Counted from the stretch's first letter, positions 1-6,469 are shown. The stretch is 19,284 bases of DNA from JAFGPF01 sp964409485 (GCA_964409485.1 CAYPDM010000031.1:1-19284); one strand, 5' to 3'. The notes: a model not told the origin generated them from the letters alone. Program-made: numbers and translations.

Positions 1-17
1 GCTAGACTTTCTTATAA

Positions 18-94
18 GGCCCCGTAGTGTAGCGGTCTAACATGCCACCCTGTCACGGTGGAGATCGGGGGTTCAAATCCCCCCGGGGTCGCCA
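18..94 (+). tRNA. tRNA-Asp (anticodon GTC)
   Basis: The stretch folds as a full cloverleaf. The acceptor stem is GGCCCCG pairing with CGGGGTC, with one G-T pair. The anticodon stem is CCACC/GGTGG around the loop CTGTCAC, giving anticodon GTC at 52-54. The T arm is GGGGG-TTCAAAT-CCCCC. The discriminator base is G91 and CCA is encoded at 92-94. It reads as an intact tRNA-Asp. It lies 240 bases upstream of the first protein gene and has no obvious functional link to it. Confidence 0.97.
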
Positions 95-217
95 TTCATA
101 TCTTTCTACAGCCCATTCAGGATAAACTGTAAGCAGGCGCATGTACAGTGAGCTTCCTGCAATATCTCTAACAACGCACAATCATCAGAAATATTTCTCC
201 TGTTTATGCATAAATCC

Positions 218-246
218 TTGACATATTGATAAAAAGGTAGTAAGAT
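218..246 (+). promoter_or_regulatory. Sigma-70-type promoter for the DUF134-led operon
   Basis: A perfect -35 hexamer TTGACA lies at 218-223, followed by a 17-base spacer and a -10 hexamer TAAGAT at 241-246 (four of six consensus bases). Transcription would start near 253, giving a leader of about 80 bases before the TTG start at 334. It is the best promoter match in the gap between the tRNA and the operon. Confidence 0.6.
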
Positions 247-260
247 GATAGTGGACATAT

Positions 261-308
261 GCTCATTATATACAGGTAATATACATTTTCCTGTGAACAT
301 TAGCTCAT
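261..308 (+). promoter_or_regulatory. Possible operator: repeated GCTCAT half-sites and a small inverted repeat
   Basis: Just after the predicted transcription start, GCTCAT occurs at 261-266 and again at 303-308, 42 bases apart (about four helical turns), each followed by A/T-rich sequence. Between them ACAGG (272-276) and CCTGT (290-294) form a 5-base inverted repeat. The placement would suit autoregulation by the DUF134 regulator encoded immediately downstream. This is inference from position only; short A/T-rich repeats of this kind also arise by chance. Confidence 0.25.
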
Positions 309-333
309 AATATTAACGCGGGGGGATAAATAA

Positions 334-798
334 TTGAGCAGACAGCCGCTTTTGAGAAGGGTAGATTATTTACCCACAATTAATTTTTTTAAACCTGCCG
401 GAGTGCCGCTGGCTCAATTGCAGGAAATTAGAATTTCTATCGAAGAAGTCGAGGCTATTCGTCTTAAAGACCTGGAAGGACTTGAGCAGGAAGAGTGCGC
501 GCAGAAGATGAATATTTCGCGTTCGACATTCGCCAGAATACTGCTCTCCGCGAGGCAAAAAACAGCCGATGCCCTCCTCAATGGAAAAGCGATAAGAATC
601 GAGGGCGGCAACTACGAATTGACCAAGCGCAGCTTTCGATGTGGAAACGGCCACGAGTGGGAGGTGCCTTTCGAGGAGATGGTAAAACAACCCCCGGAGC
701 TGTGCCCTACCTGCAACACGGCCAACATCGTGACGCTTTGGCCATGGAAACCCGGCTCTGGAGGCGGCAGACGGTTGAGGGAAAGAAGAAGCTGGTAA
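334..798 (+). CDS. DUF134-family helix-turn-helix regulator with C-terminal zinc ribbon
   Basis: This 154-residue protein opens with the DUF134 signature (RRV..LP....F.P.G.P...L.EI.I..EE.EAIRL.D..GL.QEE.A..M..SR.TF.RIL..AR), a sigma-like helix-turn-helix centred on residues 50-75 that probably binds DNA. The C-terminal part has Cys/His pairs (RCGNGH near residue 102, CPTC near residue 129), which look like one zinc-ribbon site. The family member is usually about 100 residues, so the zinc tail is an extension. Translation starts at TTG 334, preceded by GGGGG at 321-325; no upstream in-frame ATG fits the family. It is the first gene of the operon, downstream of a strong -35 box, so it may control the whole set. 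Its ligand is not known. Confidence 0.88.
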   Translation: MSRQPLLRRVDYLPTINFFKPAGVPLAQLQEIRISIEEVEAIRLKDLEGLEQEECAQKMNISRSTFARILLSARQKTADALLNGKAIRIEGGNYELTKRSFRCGNGHEWEVPFEEMVKQPPELCPTCNTANIVTLWPWKPGSGGGRRLRERRSW

Positions 799-821
799 GC
801 ATAGGAGACTAATATTATTCC

Positions 822-830
822 AAGGAGGTG
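822..830 (+). promoter_or_regulatory. Ribosome binding site that fixes the start at 837
   Basis: AAGGAGGTG sits six bases before ATG 837. A GTG at 828 in the same frame lies inside this site, so the upstream start is unlikely and ATG 837 is chosen. Confidence 0.85.
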
Positions 831-836
831 AATATA

Positions 837-1178
837 ATGGCTTATGGATTCGGAAGAGGAGGCGGCTACGGCCGCGGCTCCGGCGGCGGCATGGGTTTCG
901 GTTTTCGTGGGAGCTCCCCGCCCTGGCCTTATGTCGGCAGGGGCAGAGGCGGCTTACCGCGATGCGGTTACTTCACCGGCGGCGCCGGCGTACCGGCACC
1001 ATTGTCTTACAATCCCCCTTTCTACCAGGGTATGCAGGCTGCAGGCGCATATCCGCCCTACGCTCCCCCGGTGACAAGGGAACAGGAACTGAACTACCTG
1101 AAAGACGAGGCTGAAGCTATCAAGAGTCAACTGGAGGAAATAGAGTCCAGGATGCATGATCTGGAAGAAGACAAATAA
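837..1178 (+). CDS. Gly-rich DUF5320 protein (first copy)
   Basis: This protein of 113 residues has two parts. Residues 1 to about 80 are rich in Gly, Arg, Tyr and Pro (MAYGFGRGGGYGRG...), low in complexity and probably disordered. The last 35 residues start at REQEL and form a heptad-patterned acidic helix (LKDEAEAIKSQLEEIESRM), a likely coiled coil. The layout matches the DUF5320 family, which has no known biochemical role. Genes of this family are often found beside NifX/NifB-type and MinD/Mrp-type proteins in anaerobes, as here. No signal peptide or membrane segment is visible, so it is probably cytoplasmic. The following two genes carry the same C-terminal helix, which suggests that the three proteins associate. 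Confidence 0.8.
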   Translation: MAYGFGRGGGYGRGSGGGMGFGFRGSSPPWPYVGRGRGGLPRCGYFTGGAGVPAPLSYNPPFYQGMQAAGAYPPYAPPVTREQELNYLKDEAEAIKSQLEEIESRMHDLEEDK

Positions 1179-1213
1179 ATAGTCAACCGCGCGCATAAAT
1201 AAGGAGGTGTGCA

Positions 1214-1495
1214 ATGCCAGGATTTGATGGTACCGGCCCTAACGGGATGGGACCGATGACGGGAGGAGGCAGGGGGTTCTGCAATCCCCGTGGAGGCATC
1301 CCGCGACAGTATGCCTTTCCCAGAAGGTTAAATTACGCTTTTCCACGCTACGGTACGTATGGTTTTCAGCCGTACACTCCGAGGGCGACCCGTGAGCAGG
1401 AACTGGGGTTCTTAAAGGGTCAGGCCGAGGCGTTGAGGGACGAACTGAAAGAACTTGAGACCGAGATAGAGAAACTCTCGGTGGGGAAGGAATAA
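1214..1495 (+). CDS. DUF5320 protein (second copy)
   Basis: This is a 93-residue paralogue of the preceding gene. The N terminus, MPGFDGTGPNGMGPMTGGG, is the characteristic DUF5320 opening, and a single Cys follows in RGFCNPRGG near residue 23. Residues 30-55 are Pro/Tyr/Phe/Arg-rich. The last 35 residues (REQELGFLKGQAEALRDELK and onward) form a charged heptad helix, likely a coiled coil. ATG 1214 is preceded by AAGGAGGTG at 1201-1209. It lies 35 bases after the first DUF5320 gene and 9 bases before the NifX-like gene, so co-translation is likely. Its role is unknown. The coil plus flexible arm suggests a structural or scaffold part of a larger complex; that is inference. Confidence 0.85.
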   Translation: MPGFDGTGPNGMGPMTGGGRGFCNPRGGIPRQYAFPRRLNYAFPRYGTYGFQPYTPRATREQELGFLKGQAEALRDELKELETEIEKLSVGKE

Positions 1496-1504
1496 GGAGG
1501 TTTC

Positions 1505-2248
1505 ATGAAAATCGCTATATCAGCCAGCGGCCTGAATCTTGACGCTGAAATAGACCCCAGATTCGGACGATGCCAGTGCTTTATCATCGCCGATGTGGAT
1601 ACTGACGAATTCGAGGCAATCGATAATACCAGCGCATCGGCAGCCGGCGGCGCCGGTATCTCGGCGGCGCAGATGGTTGCGGATAAAGGAGTAGAGGCCG
1701 TTCTTACCGGCAACTGCGGCCCTAACGCTTACGGGGTACTCGCTTCAGCCGGTATCAAAGTCATAACCGGCGTTTCAGGAAAAGTTAAGGACGCCATCGC
1801 GGAATACAAGCTGGGCACTTACTCGGCTACCCAACAGTCCAACGTCCCGGACCATTACGGCATGGGAGCACAGGCAGGCGGCGGAACGGGTATGGGCATG
1901 GGCGGCGGTAGAGGAATGGGACGCGGCATGGGAAGAGGCATGGGTGGCGGTATGGGCGGCGGCAGAGGTATGGGNNNNNNNNNNNNNNNNNNNNNNNNNN
2001 NNNNNNNNNNNNNNNNNNNNNNNNNNNNNNNNNNNNNNNNNNNNNNNNNNNNNNNNNNNNNNNNNNNNNNNNNNATGGGCGGCGGCAGAGGTATGGGAAT
2101 GGGAGGCGGTATAATGCCCCTGCCTTCCCAGGAGCCGCAACCATCCAATCCGGAGCAGGAAATAGAAGAGCTTAAACTACAGTCGCAGGCTCTGGCGAAG
2201 CAACTTGAGGAAATCCAGCATCGCATCGAAGAGCTTGGAAAGAAATAA
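1505..2248 (+). CDS. NifX/NifB-type iron-molybdenum-cofactor-binding protein with Gly/Met linker and DUF5320-like tail (assembly gap inside)
   Basis: Residues 1 to about 110 are a dinitrogenase iron-molybdenum cofactor binding domain (PF02579 type): MKIAISASG, DPRFGRC, then GVEAVLTGNCGPNAYGVLASAGI. Cys at 23, 25 and 71 are candidate cluster contacts. This fold is shared by NifX, the NifB C-terminal domain and the orange protein (ORP) of sulfate reducers, which holds a Mo-Cu-S cluster. A long Gly/Met/Arg linker follows, then a charged helix (EQEIEELKLQSQALAKQLEE) like the DUF5320 tails of the two genes before. No nitrogenase genes are in view, so nitrogen fixation is not implied. The nominal length is 247 residues, but 100 Ns interrupt the linker, so the true length is unknown. 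AAGGAGG at 1493-1499 precedes ATG 1505. Likely role: cluster or metal carrier. Confidence 0.85.
   Translation: MKIAISASGLNLDAEIDPRFGRCQCFIIADVDTDEFEAIDNTSASAAGGAGISAAQMVADKGVEAVLTGNCGPNAYGVLASAGIKVITGVSGKVKDAIAEYKLGTYSATQQSNVPDHYGMGAQAGGGTGMGMGGGRGMGRGMGRGMGGGMGGGRGMXXXXXXXXXXXXXXXXXXXXXXXXXXXXXXXXXXMGGGRGMGMGGGIMPLPSQEPQPSNPEQEIEELKLQSQALAKQLEEIQHRIEELGKK
1876..2112 (+). repeat. Low-complexity Gly/Met/Arg coding repeat
   Basis: Degenerate 6-12-base units of the type GGCATGGG / GGCGGTATGGGC / GGCAGAGGTATGGG are repeated on both sides of the assembly gap and encode runs such as GMGMGGGRGMGRGMGRGMGG. Repeats like this commonly vary in copy number and break short-read assemblies, which explains the gap inside. 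Confidence 0.85.
1975..2074. other. Assembly gap (100 Ns)
   Basis: Exactly 100 unknown bases, a conventional filler length for a gap of unknown size. The gap lies inside the Gly/Met repeat of the NifX-like gene. The same 23-base string ends at the left edge (1952-1974) and begins at the right edge (2075-2097), so the contigs may in fact overlap. Confidence 0.97.
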
Positions 2249-2268
2249 CAGCAATCATATAATATATC

Positions 2269-2276
2269 AAAGGAGG
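2269..2276 (+). promoter_or_regulatory. Ribosome binding site that fixes the start at 2283
   Basis: AAAGGAGG stands six bases before ATG 2283. An in-frame start at 2205 exists but would overlap the end of the NifX-like gene and encode a non-family N terminus, so 2283 is preferred. Confidence 0.85.
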
Positions 2277-2282
2277 AGAAAA

Positions 2283-2489
2283 ATGCCCAGAGGAGACGGA
2301 ACCGGCCCACCGGCGGGAGGAGGAGGAGGCGCGGGCAGGGGCGGCAGGATGGGAGGCAATAGACCCGGCGCCGGCCCCAGCGGAGAATGTGTTTGCCCCA
2401 ATTGCGGAGCGCGATCAACCCACAAAGTAGGCAGCCCCTGCTATAACCAGAACTGCCCAAAATGCGGAGCAAAGATGGTAAGAGGTTAA
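2283..2489 (+). CDS. Small Gly-rich zinc-ribbon protein
   Basis: This 68-residue protein begins MPRGDGTGPPAGGGGG, nearly the same opening as the DUF5320 protein at 1214 (MPGFDGTGP). It ends with a two-knuckle zinc ribbon: CVCPNCG near residues 40-46 and CYNQNCPKCG near residues 56-65. The Cys pairs would bind one zinc ion or possibly an iron centre. Similar small proteins sit beside MinD-like ferredoxin ATPases in other anaerobes, without an assigned role. The stop codon lies 9 bases before the next gene, which has only a weak ribosome site, so translational coupling is likely. It may be an adaptor that shares the Gly-rich arm with the DUF5320 proteins; this is inference. Confidence 0.75.
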   Translation: MPRGDGTGPPAGGGGGAGRGGRMGGNRPGAGPSGECVCPNCGARSTHKVGSPCYNQNCPKCGAKMVRG

Positions 2490-2498
2490 ACTTATATA

Positions 2499-3359
2499 AT
2501 GATAATATCCGTTGCCAGCGGTAAAGGCGGTACCGGTAAAACGCTGGTGGCCACCAGCCTGGCGCTTGCTATCAAAGATAAGTACAACGTGCAATATCTC
2601 GATTGCGACGTGGAAGAACCCAACGGCCATATTTTTTTAAAACCGGATATTACGCATAGCGAAGCGGTCGGCGTTCCCGTGCCAGGTGTAGACGAGGAAA
2701 AGTGCACCTACTGCGGTAAGTGCGCCGAAGTCTGCGCCTACAACGCCATCGCCGTGGTTAAGGAGTATGTGCTGACATTCCCGGAACTCTGCCACGGCTG
2801 CGGCGCCTGCAGCTACCTGTGTCCGGAAAAGGCCATATCCGAAGTGCCCCACGATATTGGAGTGATAGAAACGGGATACGCCGGTAATATTAGTTTCAGC
2901 CACGGCAAGCTGTCAATCGGAGCGGCCATGGCGCCGCCCGTAATCAGGAAGGTCAAAGAGCTGGCCGATAATGAAAAGGTAGTGATTATAGACGCTTCGC
3001 CGGGGACATCCTGCCCGGTGGTGGAAGCGATAAAAGAAAGCGATTTCTGCCTGCTGGTAACCGAACCGACTCCATTCGGTCTTAACGACCTGGTGCTGGC
3101 GGTGGAAACGGTGAGGCAGCTCCATATGCCCTTCGGCGTCGTACTGAATCGCGTCGGCGTCGGCGACGGCAAGACGGAGGAATACTGCCGCAAGGAGAAT
3201 ATACCGATACTGATGACCATTCCCCTGGATACAGGTATCGCCGGTTTATATTCGCGGGGGATTCCGCTGGTCGAAGGCATGCCGCATTATAAGAACGGCT
3301 TTATCGAGCTTTTCGACAAGATTAATGAGGGTGTAAATGAAAGAACTGTTAATCCTTAG
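2499..3359 (+). CDS. MinD-superfamily P-loop ATPase with inserted ferredoxin domain (first of a pair)
   Basis: This 286-residue soluble ATPase has a deviant Walker A motif GKGGTGKT at residues 8-15, a switch region LDCDVEEPN near 34-42, and a Walker B segment VVIIDASPGT near 161-170. Between them lies a 2[4Fe-4S] ferredoxin-type insert: Cys 69, 72, 75, 79 (CTYCGKCAEVC) and Cys 98, 101, 104, 108 (CHGCGACSYLC). This architecture is known from anaerobes and includes the two ATPases of the Desulfovibrio ORP locus. Such proteins are thought to couple ATP hydrolysis to cluster insertion or electron delivery. The start at ATG 2499 is needed to keep the P-loop, although only a distant AGAGG (2481-2485) precedes it. 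The gene overlaps the next one by 23 bases, which fits a heterodimer made in equal amounts. Confidence 0.93.
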   Translation: MIISVASGKGGTGKTLVATSLALAIKDKYNVQYLDCDVEEPNGHIFLKPDITHSEAVGVPVPGVDEEKCTYCGKCAEVCAYNAIAVVKEYVLTFPELCHGCGACSYLCPEKAISEVPHDIGVIETGYAGNISFSHGKLSIGAAMAPPVIRKVKELADNEKVVIIDASPGTSCPVVEAIKESDFCLLVTEPTPFGLNDLVLAVETVRQLHMPFGVVLNRVGVGDGKTEEYCRKENIPILMTIPLDTGIAGLYSRGIPLVEGMPHYKNGFIELFDKINEGVNERTVNP

Positions 3360-4197
3360 CGGCAAGGGTGGCACCGGCAAGACCAGTATCGTGGGCTCAT
3401 TCGCCGCCGTGGCGCAAAACAAGATAATGGCGGACTGCGACGTTGACGCCGCCGACCTTCACCTTCTGCTGAACCCATCGGTCAGGGAGAAAAACGAGTT
3501 TCTTAGCGGTCAGGTTGCGGTTATCGACGAGGATAAATGTACCGAGTGCGGACTGTGCCAGGACGAATGCAGGTTCGACGCCATAACTAATTACAGGGTC
3601 GACCCCGTTTCCTGCGAAGGCTGCGGTTTTTGTTCGCATATCTGCCCTGTAGAAGCCATTACCATGAACGAATGCAAAGCGGGGGAGTGGTTTATTTCCG
3701 ATAGTAAATACGGGCCCCTGGTCCACGCCCGACTGGGTATAGCGCAGGAAAACTCCGGCAAGCTGGTGGCGCTGGTAAGGCGGCAGGCTAAAGAACTTGC
3801 CGAGAAAAATAAACTTGAGTATATTATAAGTGACGGCCCGCCCGGTATCGGCTGCCCGGTCATCTCGTCTTTATCCGGGGTCAGCCTGGCCCTCATCGTC
3901 ACCGAGCCGACATTATCGGGCATGCATGACATGGATAGGGTGCTCGGCGTATGCCAGCACTTCGGCGTGCCCGCCGTGGTATGCATTAATAAATGTGATA
4001 TTAACGATGAAAATACCAGGGCCATTCAAGACTACTGTCGCGAAAAGGGGGTCGAGGTGGCAGCAATGATACCGTTCGATAATGCCGTTACCGAGGCAAT
4101 GGTAAAAGGAATATCTGTAGTAGAATATACTGACAATAAGGTTGCCAGTGAGATAAAATCGTTATGGGAGCATATTGACCGTAAGCTCAAGGGATAA
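3337..4197 (+). CDS. MinD-superfamily P-loop ATPase with inserted ferredoxin domain (second of a pair)
   Basis: This 286-residue paralogue of the preceding protein is identical to it in length and layout. Walker A is GKGGTGKT (residues 9-16), the switch is ADCDVDAADLHLLL, and Walker B is YIISDGPPGIGCP near 162-174. The ferredoxin insert has Cys 68, 71, 74, 78 (CTECGLCQDEC) and Cys 93, 96, 99, 103 (CEGCGFCSHIC). Both ATPases also have a Cys-Pro just after Walker B (SCP / GCP), a possible extra cluster contact at the dimer interface. It begins inside the previous gene, with GAGGGTG at 3327-3333 in front. The role inferred is ATP-driven transfer of metal clusters or electrons to the NifX-like protein of the same operon. 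Confidence 0.93.
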   Translation: MKELLILSGKGGTGKTSIVGSFAAVAQNKIMADCDVDAADLHLLLNPSVREKNEFLSGQVAVIDEDKCTECGLCQDECRFDAITNYRVDPVSCEGCGFCSHICPVEAITMNECKAGEWFISDSKYGPLVHARLGIAQENSGKLVALVRRQAKELAEKNKLEYIISDGPPGIGCPVISSLSGVSLALIVTEPTLSGMHDMDRVLGVCQHFGVPAVVCINKCDINDENTRAIQDYCREKGVEVAAMIPFDNAVTEAMVKGISVVEYTDNKVASEIKSLWEHIDRKLKG

Positions 4198-4208
4198 AAG
4201 GAGATACC

Positions 4209-4391
4209 ATGCCCATTTACGAATACGAATGCCGAAACTGCGGCGATAAGTTCGAACTCCTGCGGGGTATAACCGCCAGCGATAGCGAGATAAAATGTCC
4301 GAGGTGCGGTGCAGAAAATCCCCGGCGGGTACTCTCTACTTTTTCCACTACCGGGGGCGGCGGCTCCTGTGCCCCGAGCAGTCCCACCTGA
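4209..4391 (+). CDS. FmdB-family zinc-ribbon protein
   Basis: This 60-residue protein has the family opening MPIYEYECRNCGDKFE and a second knuckle KCPRCG near residue 30, which together form a Cys4 zinc ribbon. The tail is short and Gly/Ser-rich (TTGGGGSCAPSSP). FmdB-type proteins were first named from formamidase/formate dehydrogenase regions and are labelled putative regulators, but a firm function is lacking. AAAAGGAGA at 4196-4204 overlaps the stop codon of the second MinD-like gene and serves ATG 4209. It is the second small zinc ribbon in this operon; such proteins may act as adaptors for the ATPases or as local regulators. Its family is certain; its role is not. Confidence 0.88.
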   Translation: MPIYEYECRNCGDKFELLRGITASDSEIKCPRCGAENPRRVLSTFSTTGGGGSCAPSSPT

Positions 4392-4447
4392 AGCATCAAA
4401 TAGAAAGGCAGTTTGCCTGAACAGGAAGGATGGAGAAAATATAACAT

Positions 4448-5449
4448 ATGATAAGCAAAGAGCAGATAGAACAGAGTCTGGAAGGTGTGCTGGTCCCGGC
4501 AGCAAAGCGTAGCGTAGTCGGACTGAACATGGTGCGCGATATTAATATTTCAGATGGCAAGGTGAATATCACCCTGGCATCCACCGGGCTGATACCGGGC
4601 GCGCAGGACTGGGTAAAAAACAAGGCCGTCGAAGCCGTGAAGAAGCTGCCAGATGCTGGTGAGGTAACGGTGGAATACATCGACATCAAGGCGAAGGACC
4701 TGAACGAGATAGACCAGATGATTGCCGTGATGAGCGGTAAAGGCGGGGTGGGAAAGTCGCTGGTATCCGGCCTGGTAGCCATCGTATTGAAGCGGAAGGG
4801 CTACGACGTGGGCATTATGGACGCCGATATTACCGGACCCAGCATACCCAAGATGTTCGGCATCAAGGTGCCGCCGAGCGGCAACGAAAGCGGCCTGCTG
4901 CCGGTATCAACCAAATCCGGCATATCGATTATGTCAATCAACCTGCTCCTTCCCAGCGAGGACGAAGCGGTTATCTGGCGAGGCCCTCTGATCGGCAATA
5001 CCATCAGGCAGTTCGGCGAGGACGTATTATGGGGCAAGCTCGACTACCTGATTGTCGACCTGCCGCCGGGCACGGCGGACGCGCCGCTTACGCTGATGCA
5101 GACCTTCCCGATTTCCGGAGTAATCGTCGTTTTTACCCCCCAGAACCTGGTCGAGATGATAGTCAAAAAGGCGGTAAAAATGGCGCAGAAGATGGAGAAA
5201 CGCGTCCTTGGCGTGGTGGAAAATATGAGCTACCTGTACGTGCCGGAAATAGATAAGAAGATTGAGATATTCGGCAAAAGCCGGGCGGAGGAAATGGCCG
5301 CCGCGACACAGGCCCCCCTGCTGGGTCAGCTGCCGATAGACCCGGAACTGGCCAGGCTCTGCGACGAGGGCGAGATTGAGCGATACGACGGTGAAATCAT
5401 GCACAAGTTAAGTGATACTTTAAGGCAGCTGGAAAAAACCGATAAATAA
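4448..5449 (+). CDS. mrp: Mrp/NBP35-family ATPase lacking the cluster-binding cysteines
   Basis: This 333-residue protein joins an N-terminal MIP18/DUF59 domain (residues 1-80) to an Mrp ATPase domain. The ATPase shows Walker A GKGGVGKS (97-104), DADITGPSIPKMFG (125-138), the RGP motif near 178 and DLPPGTADAPLTL (204-216). Mrp/ApbC proteins normally bind a bridging [4Fe-4S] cluster through a CxxC motif after ENMSY. Here that place reads ENMSYLYVPEIDKKIEIFG, without Cys. The DUF59 site that usually reads PGC reads PGAQDW. The only Cys in the protein is residue 305. It is therefore probably not a conventional Fe-S carrier, but may be a partner ATPase for the NifX-like protein, as with the Mrp protein of the ORP locus. 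ATG 4448 has only a spaced GGAG (4432-4435). Confidence 0.93.
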   Translation: MISKEQIEQSLEGVLVPAAKRSVVGLNMVRDINISDGKVNITLASTGLIPGAQDWVKNKAVEAVKKLPDAGEVTVEYIDIKAKDLNEIDQMIAVMSGKGGVGKSLVSGLVAIVLKRKGYDVGIMDADITGPSIPKMFGIKVPPSGNESGLLPVSTKSGISIMSINLLLPSEDEAVIWRGPLIGNTIRQFGEDVLWGKLDYLIVDLPPGTADAPLTLMQTFPISGVIVVFTPQNLVEMIVKKAVKMAQKMEKRVLGVVENMSYLYVPEIDKKIEIFGKSRAEEMAAATQAPLLGQLPIDPELARLCDEGEIERYDGEIMHKLSDTLRQLEKTDK

Positions 5450-5466
5450 TAACGCGAGGACGAAGC

Positions 5467-5922
5467 ATGTCTTCGGAACAGGATGAACTGATAGCGCTGG
5501 TGATGGCAGACGCCCGGAAGATATATTCCGAGACCGTCATAGACCATGCCACGAAGCCGAGAAATCTCGGTATTATTGATGATTGCGACGGTTTTGCCAG
5601 AATCACCGGTCCATGCGGTGATACCATGGAGGTCCGCCTGAAGGTCAATAACAACAAGATTAACGAAATCTATTTTGTAACCGATGGCTGCGGCACCAGT
5701 ATCGCCTCCGGCAGCATGATGACCGAAATGGCCAAAGAGAAAGGCGTCATCGAAGCCATGCGAATAAGCCAGCAGGATATTTTAAGCTCCCTCGGAGGGC
5801 TTCCGGAAGAAAGTGAACACTGCGCCCTCCTGGCGGCAAATACCCTCAAGGCTGCCATCAGGGACTGCCTGGCGATACAGCGAGAGCCGTGGAAAAAGGC
5901 TTACCGGAAGTACCTGGAATAG
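5467..5922 (+). CDS. IscU/NifU-N-type iron-sulfur cluster scaffold
   Basis: This 151-residue protein contains the IscU core: YSETVIDHATKPRN near residues 20-33, the three cluster cysteines C50 (GPCGD), C75 (DGCGTSIAS) and C119 (EHCALLAANTLKAAI), and the Asp at position 52 that tunes cluster release in the family. It would assemble Fe-S clusters from iron and sulfide. No cysteine desulfurase (NifS/IscS) or other isc/suf gene is in view. It would have to use sulfide or a desulfurase from elsewhere, or serve the local ATPases and NifX-like protein specifically. GAGGA near 5456-5460 precedes ATG 5467, 17 bases after the Mrp gene. The C terminus (PWKKAYRKYLE) is somewhat longer than in classical IscU. 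Confidence 0.9.
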   Translation: MSSEQDELIALVMADARKIYSETVIDHATKPRNLGIIDDCDGFARITGPCGDTMEVRLKVNNNKINEIYFVTDGCGTSIASGSMMTEMAKEKGVIEAMRISQQDILSSLGGLPEESEHCALLAANTLKAAIRDCLAIQREPWKKAYRKYLE

Positions 5923-5926
5923 CAGA

Positions 5927-6469
5927 ATGAAACGCAGGGATATGCCGGATAAAGACGAACGAACCCTGGAGCAATTATACCGTAGCGCGGTCAGCGGCCT
6001 GTACGCCAGGTTAAAGAACAATTACGATTTTCTCTACCGCAAGTTCGGCGACGACGGTATAAAGCTCATAGAAGACATGAGCCGCGAATACGGCCTGACA
6101 ATTGCGGCGAGGGCCCGCGGCAGATTGAAAAACAATGACCTTAACTCCGTAGCCGGATATCTCTTGAGAATATTCAGTACAGTGGGCCGGGGCAAAGATG
6201 ATGTAACCGAGATGGTTATATCGGATGATTCCAGGATAGTGATTAAAGCCCTCGAATGCCCGCTTCACTTTACCAATCCGCAAATGTGCCTGGCTCATAC
6301 CACCATGGAAAAAACCGTGGTGGAAGAGCTGAATCCCGATTTAACCTACCGAATCGGCAAGTCCATCCCCGCCGGTGATTCCTATTGCGAACATATCATA
6401 GAAGTCAGATCGCCGGAGGTCAAACCCGGCGGCATGGATAAAGCCAAGCAGAGAAAGGCCGTTGGTTAA
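5927..6469 (+). CDS. Small Cys/His protein resembling ATC hydrolase / V4R-type domains
   Basis: This is a 180-residue soluble protein that I recognise only loosely. The C-terminal half holds Cys 111 (ECPLHF), Cys 121 (MCLAHTTME), LNP near 135 and GDSYCEHIIE (Cys 154). That spacing recalls L-2-amino-thiazoline-4-carboxylate hydrolase-like proteins, and the GD..C ending also occurs in V4R-like sensory domains. Cys 111, His 114, Cys 121, His 124, Cys 154 and His 156 could bind a metal. The N-terminal half is helical and charged. The start is uncertain: ATG 5927 follows the previous stop directly with a weak site, while ATG 5942 has AGGGA very close. The gene overlaps the next one by 8 bases. Given its neighbours it may handle a sulfur or metal intermediate; this is inference. 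Confidence 0.6.
   Translation: MKRRDMPDKDERTLEQLYRSAVSGLYARLKNNYDFLYRKFGDDGIKLIEDMSREYGLTIAARARGRLKNNDLNSVAGYLLRIFSTVGRGKDDVTEMVISDDSRIVIKALECPLHFTNPQMCLAHTTMEKTVVEELNPDLTYRIGKSIPAGDSYCEHIIEVRSPEVKPGGMDKAKQRKAVG

Noticed and set aside
106..300. A 64-codon open frame on the minus strand between the tRNA and the first operon
   Set aside because: It has no ribosome site and no recognisable motif, and it overlaps the likely promoter of the DUF134 operon.
1876..2112. A CRISPR-like or tandem non-coding repeat around the N gap
   Set aside because: The units are short, degenerate and in frame, and encode a Gly/Met linker. There are no spacers and no cas genes.
1505..2248. Evidence for nitrogen fixation from the NifX-type domain
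   Set aside because: No nifH, nifD, nifK, nifE, nifN or fused nifB is present. The same domain occurs in many non-fixing anaerobes, so a nitrogenase link is not supported.
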